From Pedobacter cryoconitis (GTDB lineage Bacteria > Bacteroidota > Bacteroidia > Sphingobacteriales > Sphingobacteriaceae): DNA of 64,000 bases. Positions 42,629-49,724 of this stretch are shown piece by piece (the first letter of the stretch is position 1; each line of letters begins with the position of its first letter). The position numbers were made by a program, and so were the translations under genes. Location of the stretch: positions 4,774,001-4,838,000 of the forward strand of contig NZ_CP014504.1 of NCBI RefSeq assembly GCF_001590605.1, read 5' to 3'. The notes under the pieces are model-generated. The model saw only the letters and a program-made list of their open reading frames with translations. It was not told the origin of the DNA and searched no databases.

Positions 42629-44583
42629 TATGCTACCCTCAGCGTTTTATCATCTGGTGAAACGATCAGGTTAATTATTTGGGAGCTGATTTCAGGAATC
42701 AGGGTAACCGATTCTCTATTATCTAAAAATATTGGAGCGGCTACTCCATAATGAGTGCTGAGAGTATTGATAATATCGATACCTGCCCATATCTTTCCTG
42801 CAGTATTAAGGTCCGAATAAGGAACTCCTTCATACATTGTATCGCATATTTCGAACTCATCACCATCAATCTTCTTATCAAAAAGTTTGAAGGTTACGTA
42901 TCTGAACAAACCATTGATTCTACTTTCAGTAGTTTCAATTTTTGCTCTGTTGAAATCATCAATAGTAAATTCAATGCCTTCAAGGTCAGCGATCTGTTGA
43001 GCTAAGTTGCTTTCATTATTTTCAAGCTCAGAAACCCTTTTTAAAATATTTTCACGTTGTACCTTTGTAGACAGTTGGTTTTTTAGTAAATCAAGCTTAG
43101 ATGATATTGATTGACGTTTTTCATTTAGATCAGATAATTCAATCTTAGGGCTTTCAGGAAGGTTATTTTCCATCAATACAAGGCTATCACTTAACTCTAT
43201 ATATTCCTTATTATTTATTAAGGCGGCTTGAATTGTCGGAATAGGAACAGAGTTTATATCTTCAAATTCAGAAAGTTCAGCTTTAGCTTTTACAAGCTGC
43301 TTATTGAGAGTTAAAAGAGCATTGTTAAGTAACGATACGATTTCGTTAGTTGAAAGGACTTCTTTATTATGCTCAGCAGCCAGGGACTCTATGCTTGATA
43401 AGCTTAGTTCCTTATCCTGATTAAAATTCTTTATTAACTCATTCTGCTTTGAAAGAATATCATCCTGCTCAAGCTGTCTTTTACAGGTAGGACACGCAAA
43501 TTCACCGTCTTTGAAAACAAGATCTTTCTCATTGATCAATGTCCACTTATCACGAAGCGCGTCGGTTTTTGTCGAAAGCTCTAAAACCTTCTTATTAGAG
43601 GAATCAATTAATAGTGACTTGCTTTTGATATCCCGCTGCAGATTCTCAATATTGTTATTTAGCAATGAGAGTTGGTTACGGAGGTTATTAGCCCTATCCT
43701 GCAACTGAGATTGAACATCAAACTTTACCTGGTTAATACTGGATTTTACTGAATGAATCTTTCCCTGTTTGGCCTGTATTTCTTTAAATTCCTTATCATA
43801 AGCAGAATTACGGTCATCTATTGCAAGTTGTATCTCATTTATTTTACCGTTTAAGCCTGCAATTTCTGTCTCAACTACAGCGTAGTCCACGACTTCCGGT
43901 AGTGATCTCTGAAGTTCATCGATACGGGTGGGAATCGCCTGTAAGTCATCCTTAAGCTTCTTTTTCTTCGCTGACACCTCTCTTTTATATTCCGAAAGAG
44001 TTTTATTGCTAAGTGAATTCATCAATGCTTCGAATTCTGGACGAGATTCTTCAATTTCATTGTCAGACACGTTACCAGCCAATTGAAAAAGCATATTTCT
44101 TCGCTCAGTCCATTTAAGTGAGTTAAAATAACTTGGATTAGTTAGCATTTTCAATGCTGATTCAGCAATTATGGAGTCAATTTTAGCCTGGTACTCCTTT
44201 GCCTGCATTGGTACATCGTTGCAATAAAATAGATTTTCATTACCACTATAAACATGGTCTTTTTGGCCTTTAGGCTTAGTCCATTTTTCGTGGAATACAC
44301 GTTTAAATACATCCTCGTTATTGCCGGTAGTGATGTAAAGTGTTACCTCATGATCACCTCTATTAAGAGAGGTATCAACAGTGTTTTTGATATTAAAATC
44401 CTTCCTATCATTACTATCCTTACCATATAGGCACCAGAACCAAGCGTCAGCTATTGTTGTTTTGAAGCCACCGTTTTGGGCGTATATGTTAGTGACATCA
44501 CTAAATTCAATGGTGAGATTCTTTACACCTTTGAAATTGTTAATGATCATCTTGCTGATGAACATGTTTACTAGATTTTTCAT
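42628..44583 (-). CDS. SbcC/Rad50-like SMC-type ATPase
   Basis: 651 residues. The N-terminus (MIINNFKGVKNLTIEFSD) is followed by the Walker A position AQNGGFKTT, where Phe replaces the normal Gly before Lys. Two long coiled coils (about 190-350 and 390-540) flank a CPTC zinc hook near residue 365. The C-terminal ATPase lobe has LNTAGKIWAGIDII and PIFLDNRESV (Walker B with Asn). It tethers DNA ends in recombination. The start could also be 44565. Confidence 0.82.
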   Translation of the reverse strand: MKNLVNMFISKMIINNFKGVKNLTIEFSDVTNIYAQNGGFKTTIADAWFWCLYGKDSNDRKDFNIKNTVDTSLNRGDHEVTLYITTGNNEDVFKRVFHEKWTKPKGQKDHVYSGNENLFYCNDVPMQAKEYQAKIDSIIAESALKMLTNPSYFNSLKWTERRNMLFQLAGNVSDNEIEESRPEFEALMNSLSNKTLSEYKREVSAKKKKLKDDLQAIPTRIDELQRSLPEVVDYAVVETEIAGLNGKINEIQLAIDDRNSAYDKEFKEIQAKQGKIHSVKSSINQVKFDVQSQLQDRANNLRNQLSLLNNNIENLQRDIKSKSLLIDSSNKKVLELSTKTDALRDKWTLINEKDLVFKDGEFACPTCKRQLEQDDILSKQNELIKNFNQDKELSLSSIESLAAEHNKEVLSTNEIVSLLNNALLTLNKQLVKAKAELSEFEDINSVPIPTIQAALINNKEYIELSDSLVLMENNLPESPKIELSDLNEKRQSISSKLDLLKNQLSTKVQRENILKRVSELENNESNLAQQIADLEGIEFTIDDFNRAKIETTESRINGLFRYVTFKLFDKKIDGDEFEICDTMYEGVPYSDLNTAGKIWAGIDIINTLSTHYGVAAPIFLDNRESVTLIPEISSQIINLIVSPDDKTLRVA

Positions 44584-44607
44584 TGCTTTAAAATATTAGG
44601 GGTGGGC

Positions 44608-44730
44608 TTATTTATTAATTAGTAATTCTGCCTGAAGGCGAAGAGCTTTGCATTCTGCCTGCATTGCAATGATCTTGATAAGAACTTTTTGAGCGAGCTG
44701 GCGTAGTTCTGATTTATCTTTTGAACTCAT
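44608..44730 (-). CDS. 40-residue helical peptide
   Basis: Found by hand translation: ATG 44730, MSSKDKSELRQLAQKVLIKI, stop 44608. One amphipathic helix. Lies between two coupled early genes and overlaps the upstream gene by 17 bases. Plausible small early protein; unproven. Confidence 0.45.
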   Translation of the reverse strand: MSSKDKSELRQLAQKVLIKIIAMQAECKALRLQAELLINK

Positions 44731-44923
44731 TTTTAAAGAGATTTTGGTACATAATCATTTTGACAGTTGGAGTAAAGGAGATATGAACCTGGCTTTTGAC
44801 GTGAGTCACCCAGGAGTTAAATCCTTCTGTAGATTTGTCATAACCCGTAGGAGTTACTGTTTTCGATACAGACAGCACTTTAGGCCGCGTACCTGATGTT
44901 TGGTTTGATGATTGATTAATCAT
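44714..44923 (-). CDS. Small hypothetical protein
   Basis: 69 residues, Ser/Thr-rich, basic tail. Leader motif ATTTTAAAGC (44935-44944), 11 bases before the ATG. No family recognised. Confidence 0.5.
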   Translation of the reverse strand: MINQSSNQTSGTRPKVLSVSKTVTPTGYDKSTEGFNSWVTHVKSQVHISFTPTVKMIMYQNLFKNEFKR

Positions 44924-44970
44924 AACTTTGCTTTGCTTTAAAATGTTAAGGGGTGACTCTTGACTGATTT

Positions 44971-44992
44971 ACCCAGGGTTGCTGCTCTGGGT
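44971..44992. terminator. Hairpin after the excisionase-like gene
   Basis: Stem ACCCAG / CTGGGT with a 10-nt loop, followed on the plus strand by ATTTTTTATTT. For leftward transcription it would act as an attenuator. Confidence 0.45.
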
Positions 44993-44997
44993 ATTTT

Positions 44998-45327
44998 TTA
45001 TTTCCGTTTAGCTCTTCGGGTGTACGCTCTATCCTCTTCAATTTCATTTCCGACCTTGTAGTAGGTTTTGTCCATGAAAGAATCGACATCTTTTCTTTTG
45101 AACATTAGCTTACCACATACGTTCCTGCATCCTATTTCATGCTTATGATCCGTAACCCAATCCCTACTGAAGTGAGTATAATCCATTAAGTCCTGAACTG
45201 TCATATAAGGTTCTAGCTTTGTTTGCTTAACGCCTGCGGAAAGTTCTTGAACTTGTGACCCAAGCATTTCAATTTTAGAAATTAGATTGCTTAAAAGCTC
45301 GGTACTTACTATTGATATGCCTTCCAT
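44998..45327 (-). CDS. Excisionase-like helix-turn-helix protein
   Basis: 109 residues. Coiled N-terminus (residues 10-35), then YMTVQDLMDYTHFSRDWVTD and GKLMFKRKDVDSFM, the HTH_17/MerR-like excisionase pattern common in Bacteroidota elements. Early leftward placement supports directing prophage excision or controlling early genes. One-base overlap with 45327. Confidence 0.75.
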   Translation of the reverse strand: MEGISIVSTELLSNLISKIEMLGSQVQELSAGVKQTKLEPYMTVQDLMDYTHFSRDWVTDHKHEIGCRNVCGKLMFKRKDVDSFMDKTYYKVGNEIEEDRAYTRRAKRK

Positions 45328-45557
45328 TATTTATTCCTCCAAACTTTTAAATATTCTAATCCTTTAATTACCTCTTTAACCGTTTCATATTCCCGATCAG
45401 GGAATTCAAACTTTATATCTTTACTGATTAGCGGAGCGACCTTCATCCTGTCTGCATACCAGAAGTAGATAGGTTTTTTTATCTCCTCCAACTTTCTCAG
45501 CGGCCCGATCCAGCTAAACTTCTCTTTTGGGGCCTCAATCACCTTTACCATATCCAT
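45327..45557 (-). CDS. Small hypothetical early protein
   Basis: 76 residues, basic, MDMVKVIEAPKEKFSWIGPL. Overlaps both neighbours. No family recognised. Confidence 0.55.
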   Translation of the reverse strand: MDMVKVIEAPKEKFSWIGPLRKLEEIKKPIYFWYADRMKVAPLISKDIKFEFPDREYETVKEVIKGLEYLKVWRNK

Positions 45558-46132
45558 TTTATAATTCCTTTCTTCGTTGCGAAATACACATACTCTGCTC
45601 TGGTACTCATGCCGGTCTTAGCTTTCATATTCTGCCAATGTTTTTTAAGTGTAGAAATTGAAATAAAAAGTGCATTAGCGATGTGCTTATTCGACATCAT
45701 TGATTTTTTAAGAATCCGGATCTCCATTTTAGTGAGAGTACCATTCTTCACTTTGATACCGCAGCAGAGCTTTCCTTCTGCTTTACACTTGCCACGAAAA
45801 CCACAATCAAAATATTCAGACTCTCCCATCATTCCGTTTACATCGATATCAGGATTAGGATCTAATCCTCCATATTTGCAGAATGCATAATGCTTCAGGT
45901 AATCCTCTTTTGCTAAGCCTTTTATTTTGCTTAATGATCGCATAGCGACATGGTTTTTAACCAGATCCTCTTCAAGTTTATATTTGATCCATTCAGGGAA
46001 TTCGGAGAATGTATTATATACAATACCCTGGTTGATGCACCGGACATCAATGATGCCCTTCTGAGCGAAAAACTCGACACCGTTGTCAATCATTCCGGCG
46101 AAGTGTATATTTTGGTAAGTAGCTGTTAACAT
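45545..46132 (-). CDS. LuxR-type helix-turn-helix regulator, first early gene
   Basis: 195 residues from ATG at 46132 (MLTATYQNIHFAGMI); the longer form from 46204 would cross the promoter. C-terminal LTKMEIRILKKSMMSNKHIA, with STLKKHWQNMKAKTG, is a LuxR/GerE-type HTH. A Cys cluster (DCGFRGKCKAEGKLCCG, about 133-149) precedes it and may bind metal. As first gene of the leftward early operon, opposite the repressor, it is the best candidate for an early or late activator of this phage. Confidence 0.75.
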   Translation of the reverse strand: MLTATYQNIHFAGMIDNGVEFFAQKGIIDVRCINQGIVYNTFSEFPEWIKYKLEEDLVKNHVAMRSLSKIKGLAKEDYLKHYAFCKYGGLDPNPDIDVNGMMGESEYFDCGFRGKCKAEGKLCCGIKVKNGTLTKMEIRILKKSMMSNKHIANALFISISTLKKHWQNMKAKTGMSTRAEYVYFATKKGIIKWIW

Positions 46133-46184
46133 ATAGTCCTTTTTAAGTATTGTCAGATATGGCGATAAACGTATCTTTGTTGTG

Positions 46185-46281
46185 TTGTACAATACAAATG
46201 TCAATAGAATTATTTTCTATTCAAATAGATAATTAGATTATTTATCTATTAAACATGCATCTATCTGATTTTCAGATAGAT
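46185..46281. promoter_or_regulatory. Divergent promoter/operator region of the lysogeny switch
   Basis: Between 46132 (minus) and 46294 (plus). Holds TTGTACAA (46185-46192), AATAGATAA/TTATCTATT (46224-46250) and ATCTATCTGA/TCAGATAGAT around TTT (46259-46281). The last ends 12 bases before the repressor ATG, fitting autoregulation. Repeated ATAGAT half-sites suggest several repressor dimers. Confidence 0.65.
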
Positions 46282-46293
46282 TTATTTTCTATT

Positions 46294-47040
46294 ATGAACT
46301 TAAAAGAAAGAATTAAGACGTTTATTAAGCATTTAAGCATTGATGTTAAGACATTTGAGACAAAATGTGAACTATCAAATGGATTTGTAAATAACATTGG
46401 CCAGAGCATTAGAGAGAAATCGATGGGCCAAATTCTATCAGTTTATCCAGATCTAAATAGAAATTGGATATTGACTGGAGAAGGAAATATGTTAAAATCG
46501 GAAGTTAAATCTAATGCGTTAGATCTAGGTGACCTCCCTAGTAATTTTGAATTAGATGATACACCTCATATTGATCTTCCTGGAGGAGATATATTATTAG
46601 TATTCCCATTAGTAAGCGAGAGTGCCTATGCGGGTTACGCAGCGGGTTATTCAGATCCAGAATATATTGAACAATTACCTAAACATAGTATCATTGTGCA
46701 GGAATACCATAAAGGAAAATATAGGGGGTTTGAGGTTGTTGGCGACAGCATGGATGATGGAACTATAAAAAGTATACCAGACAAGAGCAGGGTCACGGGA
46801 AGGTTTTTGATGCATCATCACTGGAAGAATAAACTGCATTTGCACAGATATACTGAATTCGTTATAGTAAGAAAAGACGATGGTATTCAAGTAAAGAAAA
46901 TCATAAAACATGATGTAGAGAATGGAATCATTACTTGCCATTCGACAAATCCAGATAAAGACTCGTATCCAGATTTTGAAGTTAATCTTGAAGATGTTCA
47001 GGAGCTATACAATGTTATTGATGTTTCAATAAGGAGATAG
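46294..47040 (+). CDS. CI/LexA-like phage repressor with S24 peptidase domain
   Basis: 248 residues from ATG at 46294 (MNLKERIKTFIKHLSIDVKT); upstream 13 codons lie in the operator. N-terminal DNA-binding domain (about 5-65), then the self-cleavage region with Ala-Gly in SAYAGYAAGY (about 107-116), catalytic Ser in VVGDSMDDG (about 151) and Lys in IQVKKIIKH (about 200). A complete, apparently functional SOS-cleavable repressor, suggesting induction by DNA damage. First gene of a four-gene operon. Confidence 0.9.
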   Translation: MNLKERIKTFIKHLSIDVKTFETKCELSNGFVNNIGQSIREKSMGQILSVYPDLNRNWILTGEGNMLKSEVKSNALDLGDLPSNFELDDTPHIDLPGGDILLVFPLVSESAYAGYAAGYSDPEYIEQLPKHSIIVQEYHKGKYRGFEVVGDSMDDGTIKSIPDKSRVTGRFLMHHHWKNKLHLHRYTEFVIVRKDDGIQVKKIIKHDVENGIITCHSTNPDKDSYPDFEVNLEDVQELYNVIDVSIRR

Positions 47041-47044
47041 AAGA

Positions 47045-47410
47045 ATGGTAAATAAAGACAGTATAAACAGAATGTACCGTGCTGCGGATGATGCCGCCTG
47101 GGAAAACAACCCTTTAATATTAGGATATGAAATCAGGCTATCTGAAACAACTAAGAAGGGCCATAGCTATTGTAGTAAATGCGTAAGTCTCGCTGGTAAA
47201 TACCCCTCGAATTTTAAATGGACTGGATGGCATGATGGATGTATCTGTTTTAAAATCCCTATACTGATGGATGACGATATGATGGCTAAGTATCAAAAGC
47301 TTGTAGCCCAAGGACTTGATACACCTGGTGCAATACAAGAACTGCAAAAAGAAGTTCGTATAAAGGAAGTGCCGAAAAATTATCTAGATCTCTACCTAAA
47401 TGAACTTTAA
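47045..47410 (+). CDS. Stand-alone paralogue of the head morphogenesis protein C-terminal domain
   Basis: 121 residues. Residues 9 to about 112 align with residues 215 to about 318 of the 24181-25245 protein, sharing YRAAD, AAWENNPL, LGYEIRLS, GKYP, GWH, CFKIPILMDD, MMAKYQKLVA and GLDTPGA, with the zinc-type Cys/His pattern kept (CSKC ... GWHDGCICF). DNA differs at many third positions, so this is no recent copy. It lies 4 bases after the repressor stop and is thus probably made in lysogens, when no other head gene should be. Function unknown; a decoy that blocks head assembly or ejection of superinfecting relatives is one possibility. Confidence 0.8.
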   Translation: MVNKDSINRMYRAADDAAWENNPLILGYEIRLSETTKKGHSYCSKCVSLAGKYPSNFKWTGWHDGCICFKIPILMDDDMMAKYQKLVAQGLDTPGAIQELQKEVRIKEVPKNYLDLYLNEL

Positions 47411-47411
47411 C

Positions 47412-47942
47412 ATGAAAAATACAATTATAATTTTAATGATGATGTTTTCTTGTTCATCATTTTCACAGGAAAAGCCGGATAGTCTACGTATGCCTTCAAA
47501 AGACGGAAGAGTAGAGATTTCTGAGGTTATTATTGTAAATAATAAAAAATCTGCTGAATTATTTAGTGACGCTCTGTTATTTATTGCGGAAAACTACAAT
47601 AGTCCGCAAACAGTTACGAGGCTAAGCGACAGAACATCTGGCAAACTGCTTGTGAATACATTTTTTGTGGTAAGTGATTATTTCCATATAAAGTGCATTC
47701 TTGAATTAGATATTAAAGATGGAAAATATAAATATGTTTTTAAAGATTTCACCTATCAAGTGGTGGTTGAGAGCCTAAAAGGCGATTTAGCTCCAAAAGC
47801 GCAGGCCTTCGACACTGTTTTTCCAAGCAAAAATTACAAAGATCCAAATGTATATACAAAACTGGCCATCGGTACATTGGATTCAATCAATCTACTAATC
47901 ACGAATCTTAAAAAGACGATGAGTAAAAACGACTCATTCTAA
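47412..47942 (+). CDS. Exported DUF4468-like protein
   Basis: 176 residues from ATG at 47412; an ATG at 47400 overlapping the previous stop is also possible. Signal peptide MKNTIIILMMMFSCSSFSQ. The mature part (ELFSDALLFIAENYNSPQTV, then RLSDRTSGKLLVN) matches the DUF4468 pattern of periplasmic Bacteroidota proteins. Being in the repressor operon, it may alter the envelope of the lysogen. Confidence 0.72.
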   Translation: MKNTIIILMMMFSCSSFSQEKPDSLRMPSKDGRVEISEVIIVNNKKSAELFSDALLFIAENYNSPQTVTRLSDRTSGKLLVNTFFVVSDYFHIKCILELDIKDGKYKYVFKDFTYQVVVESLKGDLAPKAQAFDTVFPSKNYKDPNVYTKLAIGTLDSINLLITNLKKTMSKNDSF

Positions 47943-47947
47943 TAAAC

Positions 47948-48295
47948 ATGCAAACACTAGATTTAAAAACAATTGGGGCGCGTATTAGAGGGGTCCGTGA
48001 AGAACAAAATTTGACTCAGGAAGACTTCGGAAAAGTTGTAGGTGTAAATATGAAAACAATTTCTCTCCTGGAGAATGGACATAGGAAACCATCTCAGGAA
48101 GTCTTGTCAATTATTTCATCTAAATACAACATAAACCTTGACTGGGTAAGCACTGGTAATGGGGAAAGAATAAGTAATAAAAAGTCAGATCCGAAATCGA
48201 TAGACAATTTACTTGCAAAAATTACTACTCTGGAATTGGATCTAGCACAAATGCGCGCAATAATGGAACAAATACTTAGAAAGTTATCTGATTAA
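47948..48295 (+). CDS. XRE-family helix-turn-helix regulator
   Basis: 115 residues. IGARIRGVREEQNLTQEDFG, then VNMKTISLLENGHRKPS is a classic XRE HTH (about 8-62), followed by a linker and a C-terminal coiled coil (about 88-113). Last gene of the repressor operon. May regulate the integrase gene, whose 3' end it overlaps by 4 bases. Confidence 0.82.
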   Translation: MQTLDLKTIGARIRGVREEQNLTQEDFGKVVGVNMKTISLLENGHRKPSQEVLSIISSKYNINLDWVSTGNGERISNKKSDPKSIDNLLAKITTLELDLAQMRAIMEQILRKLSD

Positions 48296-49452
48296 AAGAT
48301 AAGATCCGCTGCATCATCCAGCTCATCATCCTTTCTAATATCTTCGAGATATTTTTGATGAACAGCTAACGAACTATGTCCAAGTAGGGGCATAGTAAGC
48401 ATTGGATTCTTTATTGCAACATCTGCAAACTTAGCGTAAGTATGTTTTGCCATATGACTACTTACATTTTTTTTAACACCTGCGAGCTTAGATATAGGCT
48501 TAAGATTATAATTTATAACAGCCGTACAAGATTCCTTGTGTTTCAGCCTTTTTTTATCGTTCTCAATAAAATCTAATTTGGGATCTGGTTTCCACTTAAA
48601 GAATGGAAAAAGCCTTTCATACTTATTCAGGTATTTGTTAACTATAACTTCCGCTTCCGGGAGTAGCTTAATATCGTAATGCCGGCCAGTCTTGTCAGAC
48701 ATGTACCTGAATCTTGAATTTTTGAAGTGCTCACTTGTTGCCTGCAAAAGATCCCCAACCCTTACGCCACGTAAATAGACTTGAAGAACGAAAAAATCCC
48801 TTACAGGAATTAATCTTGATTCTTCCGGCAGTTCTAAATTGGCAATGGCAATAAACTCATCACGTGTGAGCTTTTGTTTCAAAGTTTCCTTACGGCCGTG
48901 AGTAAAAGATTCTCCTGTTGAAGTAAGGACCCCACCATTAGTAGTAATAGCCCTCTTCAAAACTTTTAATTTCTTATTTATTGAATTATCCTTATTTCCT
49001 TTATTCACTAACTTGCCTACAAATTTATTATACCAGGCTGAATCAATGTTCTTCAATGGAATTTTAAGATTTGAATAAAATGTTTTAAGATCATTGAACA
49101 CAGCCGTGATAGACGCATGCCCAGCATGCTTCCCGGCATCAGAAAGCCTTTCTAACTCTAATTGAATAACTTCCTCTAAAGTAATATTAGATACTGTCAA
49201 AAATGGATTTTCTCCAACTAATACCGCTTTCTCGGCCTCGGCAACTCTATCAGAAATCATCACATTAATCAGTGAGTAATTTTCAATTTTTTTATTGACA
49301 CGCTTTGTTGTATCGTCCCACTGATCCTTTGTACAAGTATGTAGTTGCTTCCTCTTTACAGCTTTGTTTCCATCAATAATCTGTAACATTATAGGATGCC
49401 TGCCCCCGGAATATGTTTTGTGCGTATACAGAATCACTTTGACGGAAGCCAT
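48292..49452 (-). CDS. int: Tyrosine recombinase (prophage integrase)
   Basis: 386 residues. N-terminal arm-binding domain (about 1-100), SAM-like core-binding domain, then catalytic box I YLRGVRVGDLLQ (Arg near 231), HMAKHTYAKFA (about 338) and LGHSSLAVHQKYLE with the nucleophile Tyr near 373. Box II reads HxxK rather than HxxR. Located at the tRNA-proximal end, as expected for a tRNA-targeting integrase. Confidence 0.88.
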   Translation of the reverse strand: MASVKVILYTHKTYSGGRHPIMLQIIDGNKAVKRKQLHTCTKDQWDDTTKRVNKKIENYSLINVMISDRVAEAEKAVLVGENPFLTVSNITLEEVIQLELERLSDAGKHAGHASITAVFNDLKTFYSNLKIPLKNIDSAWYNKFVGKLVNKGNKDNSINKKLKVLKRAITTNGGVLTSTGESFTHGRKETLKQKLTRDEFIAIANLELPEESRLIPVRDFFVLQVYLRGVRVGDLLQATSEHFKNSRFRYMSDKTGRHYDIKLLPEAEVIVNKYLNKYERLFPFFKWKPDPKLDFIENDKKRLKHKESCTAVINYNLKPISKLAGVKKNVSSHMAKHTYAKFADVAIKNPMLTMPLLGHSSLAVHQKYLEDIRKDDELDDAADLIF

Positions 49453-49526
49453 GGTGTAAATTATTTTAGGGCGGTGTAAATAATATTTATTAGTTTTTAG
49501 AAGGGCAATTTACACGCGGTGTAAAT
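49453..49526. repeat. GGTGTAAAT repeats upstream of int
   Basis: GGTGTAAAT at 49453 and 49473, and again within the inverted pair ATTTACAC-GCG-GTGTAAAT at 49508-49526. Spacing about 20 bases, then 35. Likely integrase arm-type or autoregulatory sites beside the attachment site. Confidence 0.5.
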
Positions 49527-49599
49527 CAAGTGTAATATATATTACCTCATTGAGCCTAGCCCTTCCGAACAAATATATTTAAAACAGCTGTAAAAACAA

Positions 49600-49634
49600 A
49601 CAGCGGAAGCCTTCTTTAAGAAGACATCCGCTGT
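49600..49634 (-). terminator. Terminator downstream of tRNA-Arg
   Basis: Stem ACAGCGGA / TCCGCTGT, with inner CTTCT/AGAAG; on the minus strand followed by TTTGTTTTT. Ends the metG-tRNA transcript. Confidence 0.7.
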
Positions 49635-49648
49635 GCATTGGGTGAATG

Positions 49649-49720
49649 TGGTCCCGACGAGAATCGAACTCATATCTAAAGTTTAGGAAACTTCTATTCT
49701 ATCCGTTGAACTACGGGACC
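49649..49720 (-). tRNA. tRNA-Arg (anticodon CCU)
   Basis: 72 nt folding as acceptor GGTCCCG/CGGGACC, D-arm GTTC/GAAT, anticodon stem GAAGT/ACTTT with loop TTCCTAA (anticodon CCT), T-arm ATGAG/CTCGT with TTCGATT. CCA is not encoded. It lies 4 bases from the metG stop and next to the integrase, so its 3' end is the likely attachment site. Confidence 0.95.
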
Positions 49721-49724
49721 TGTA

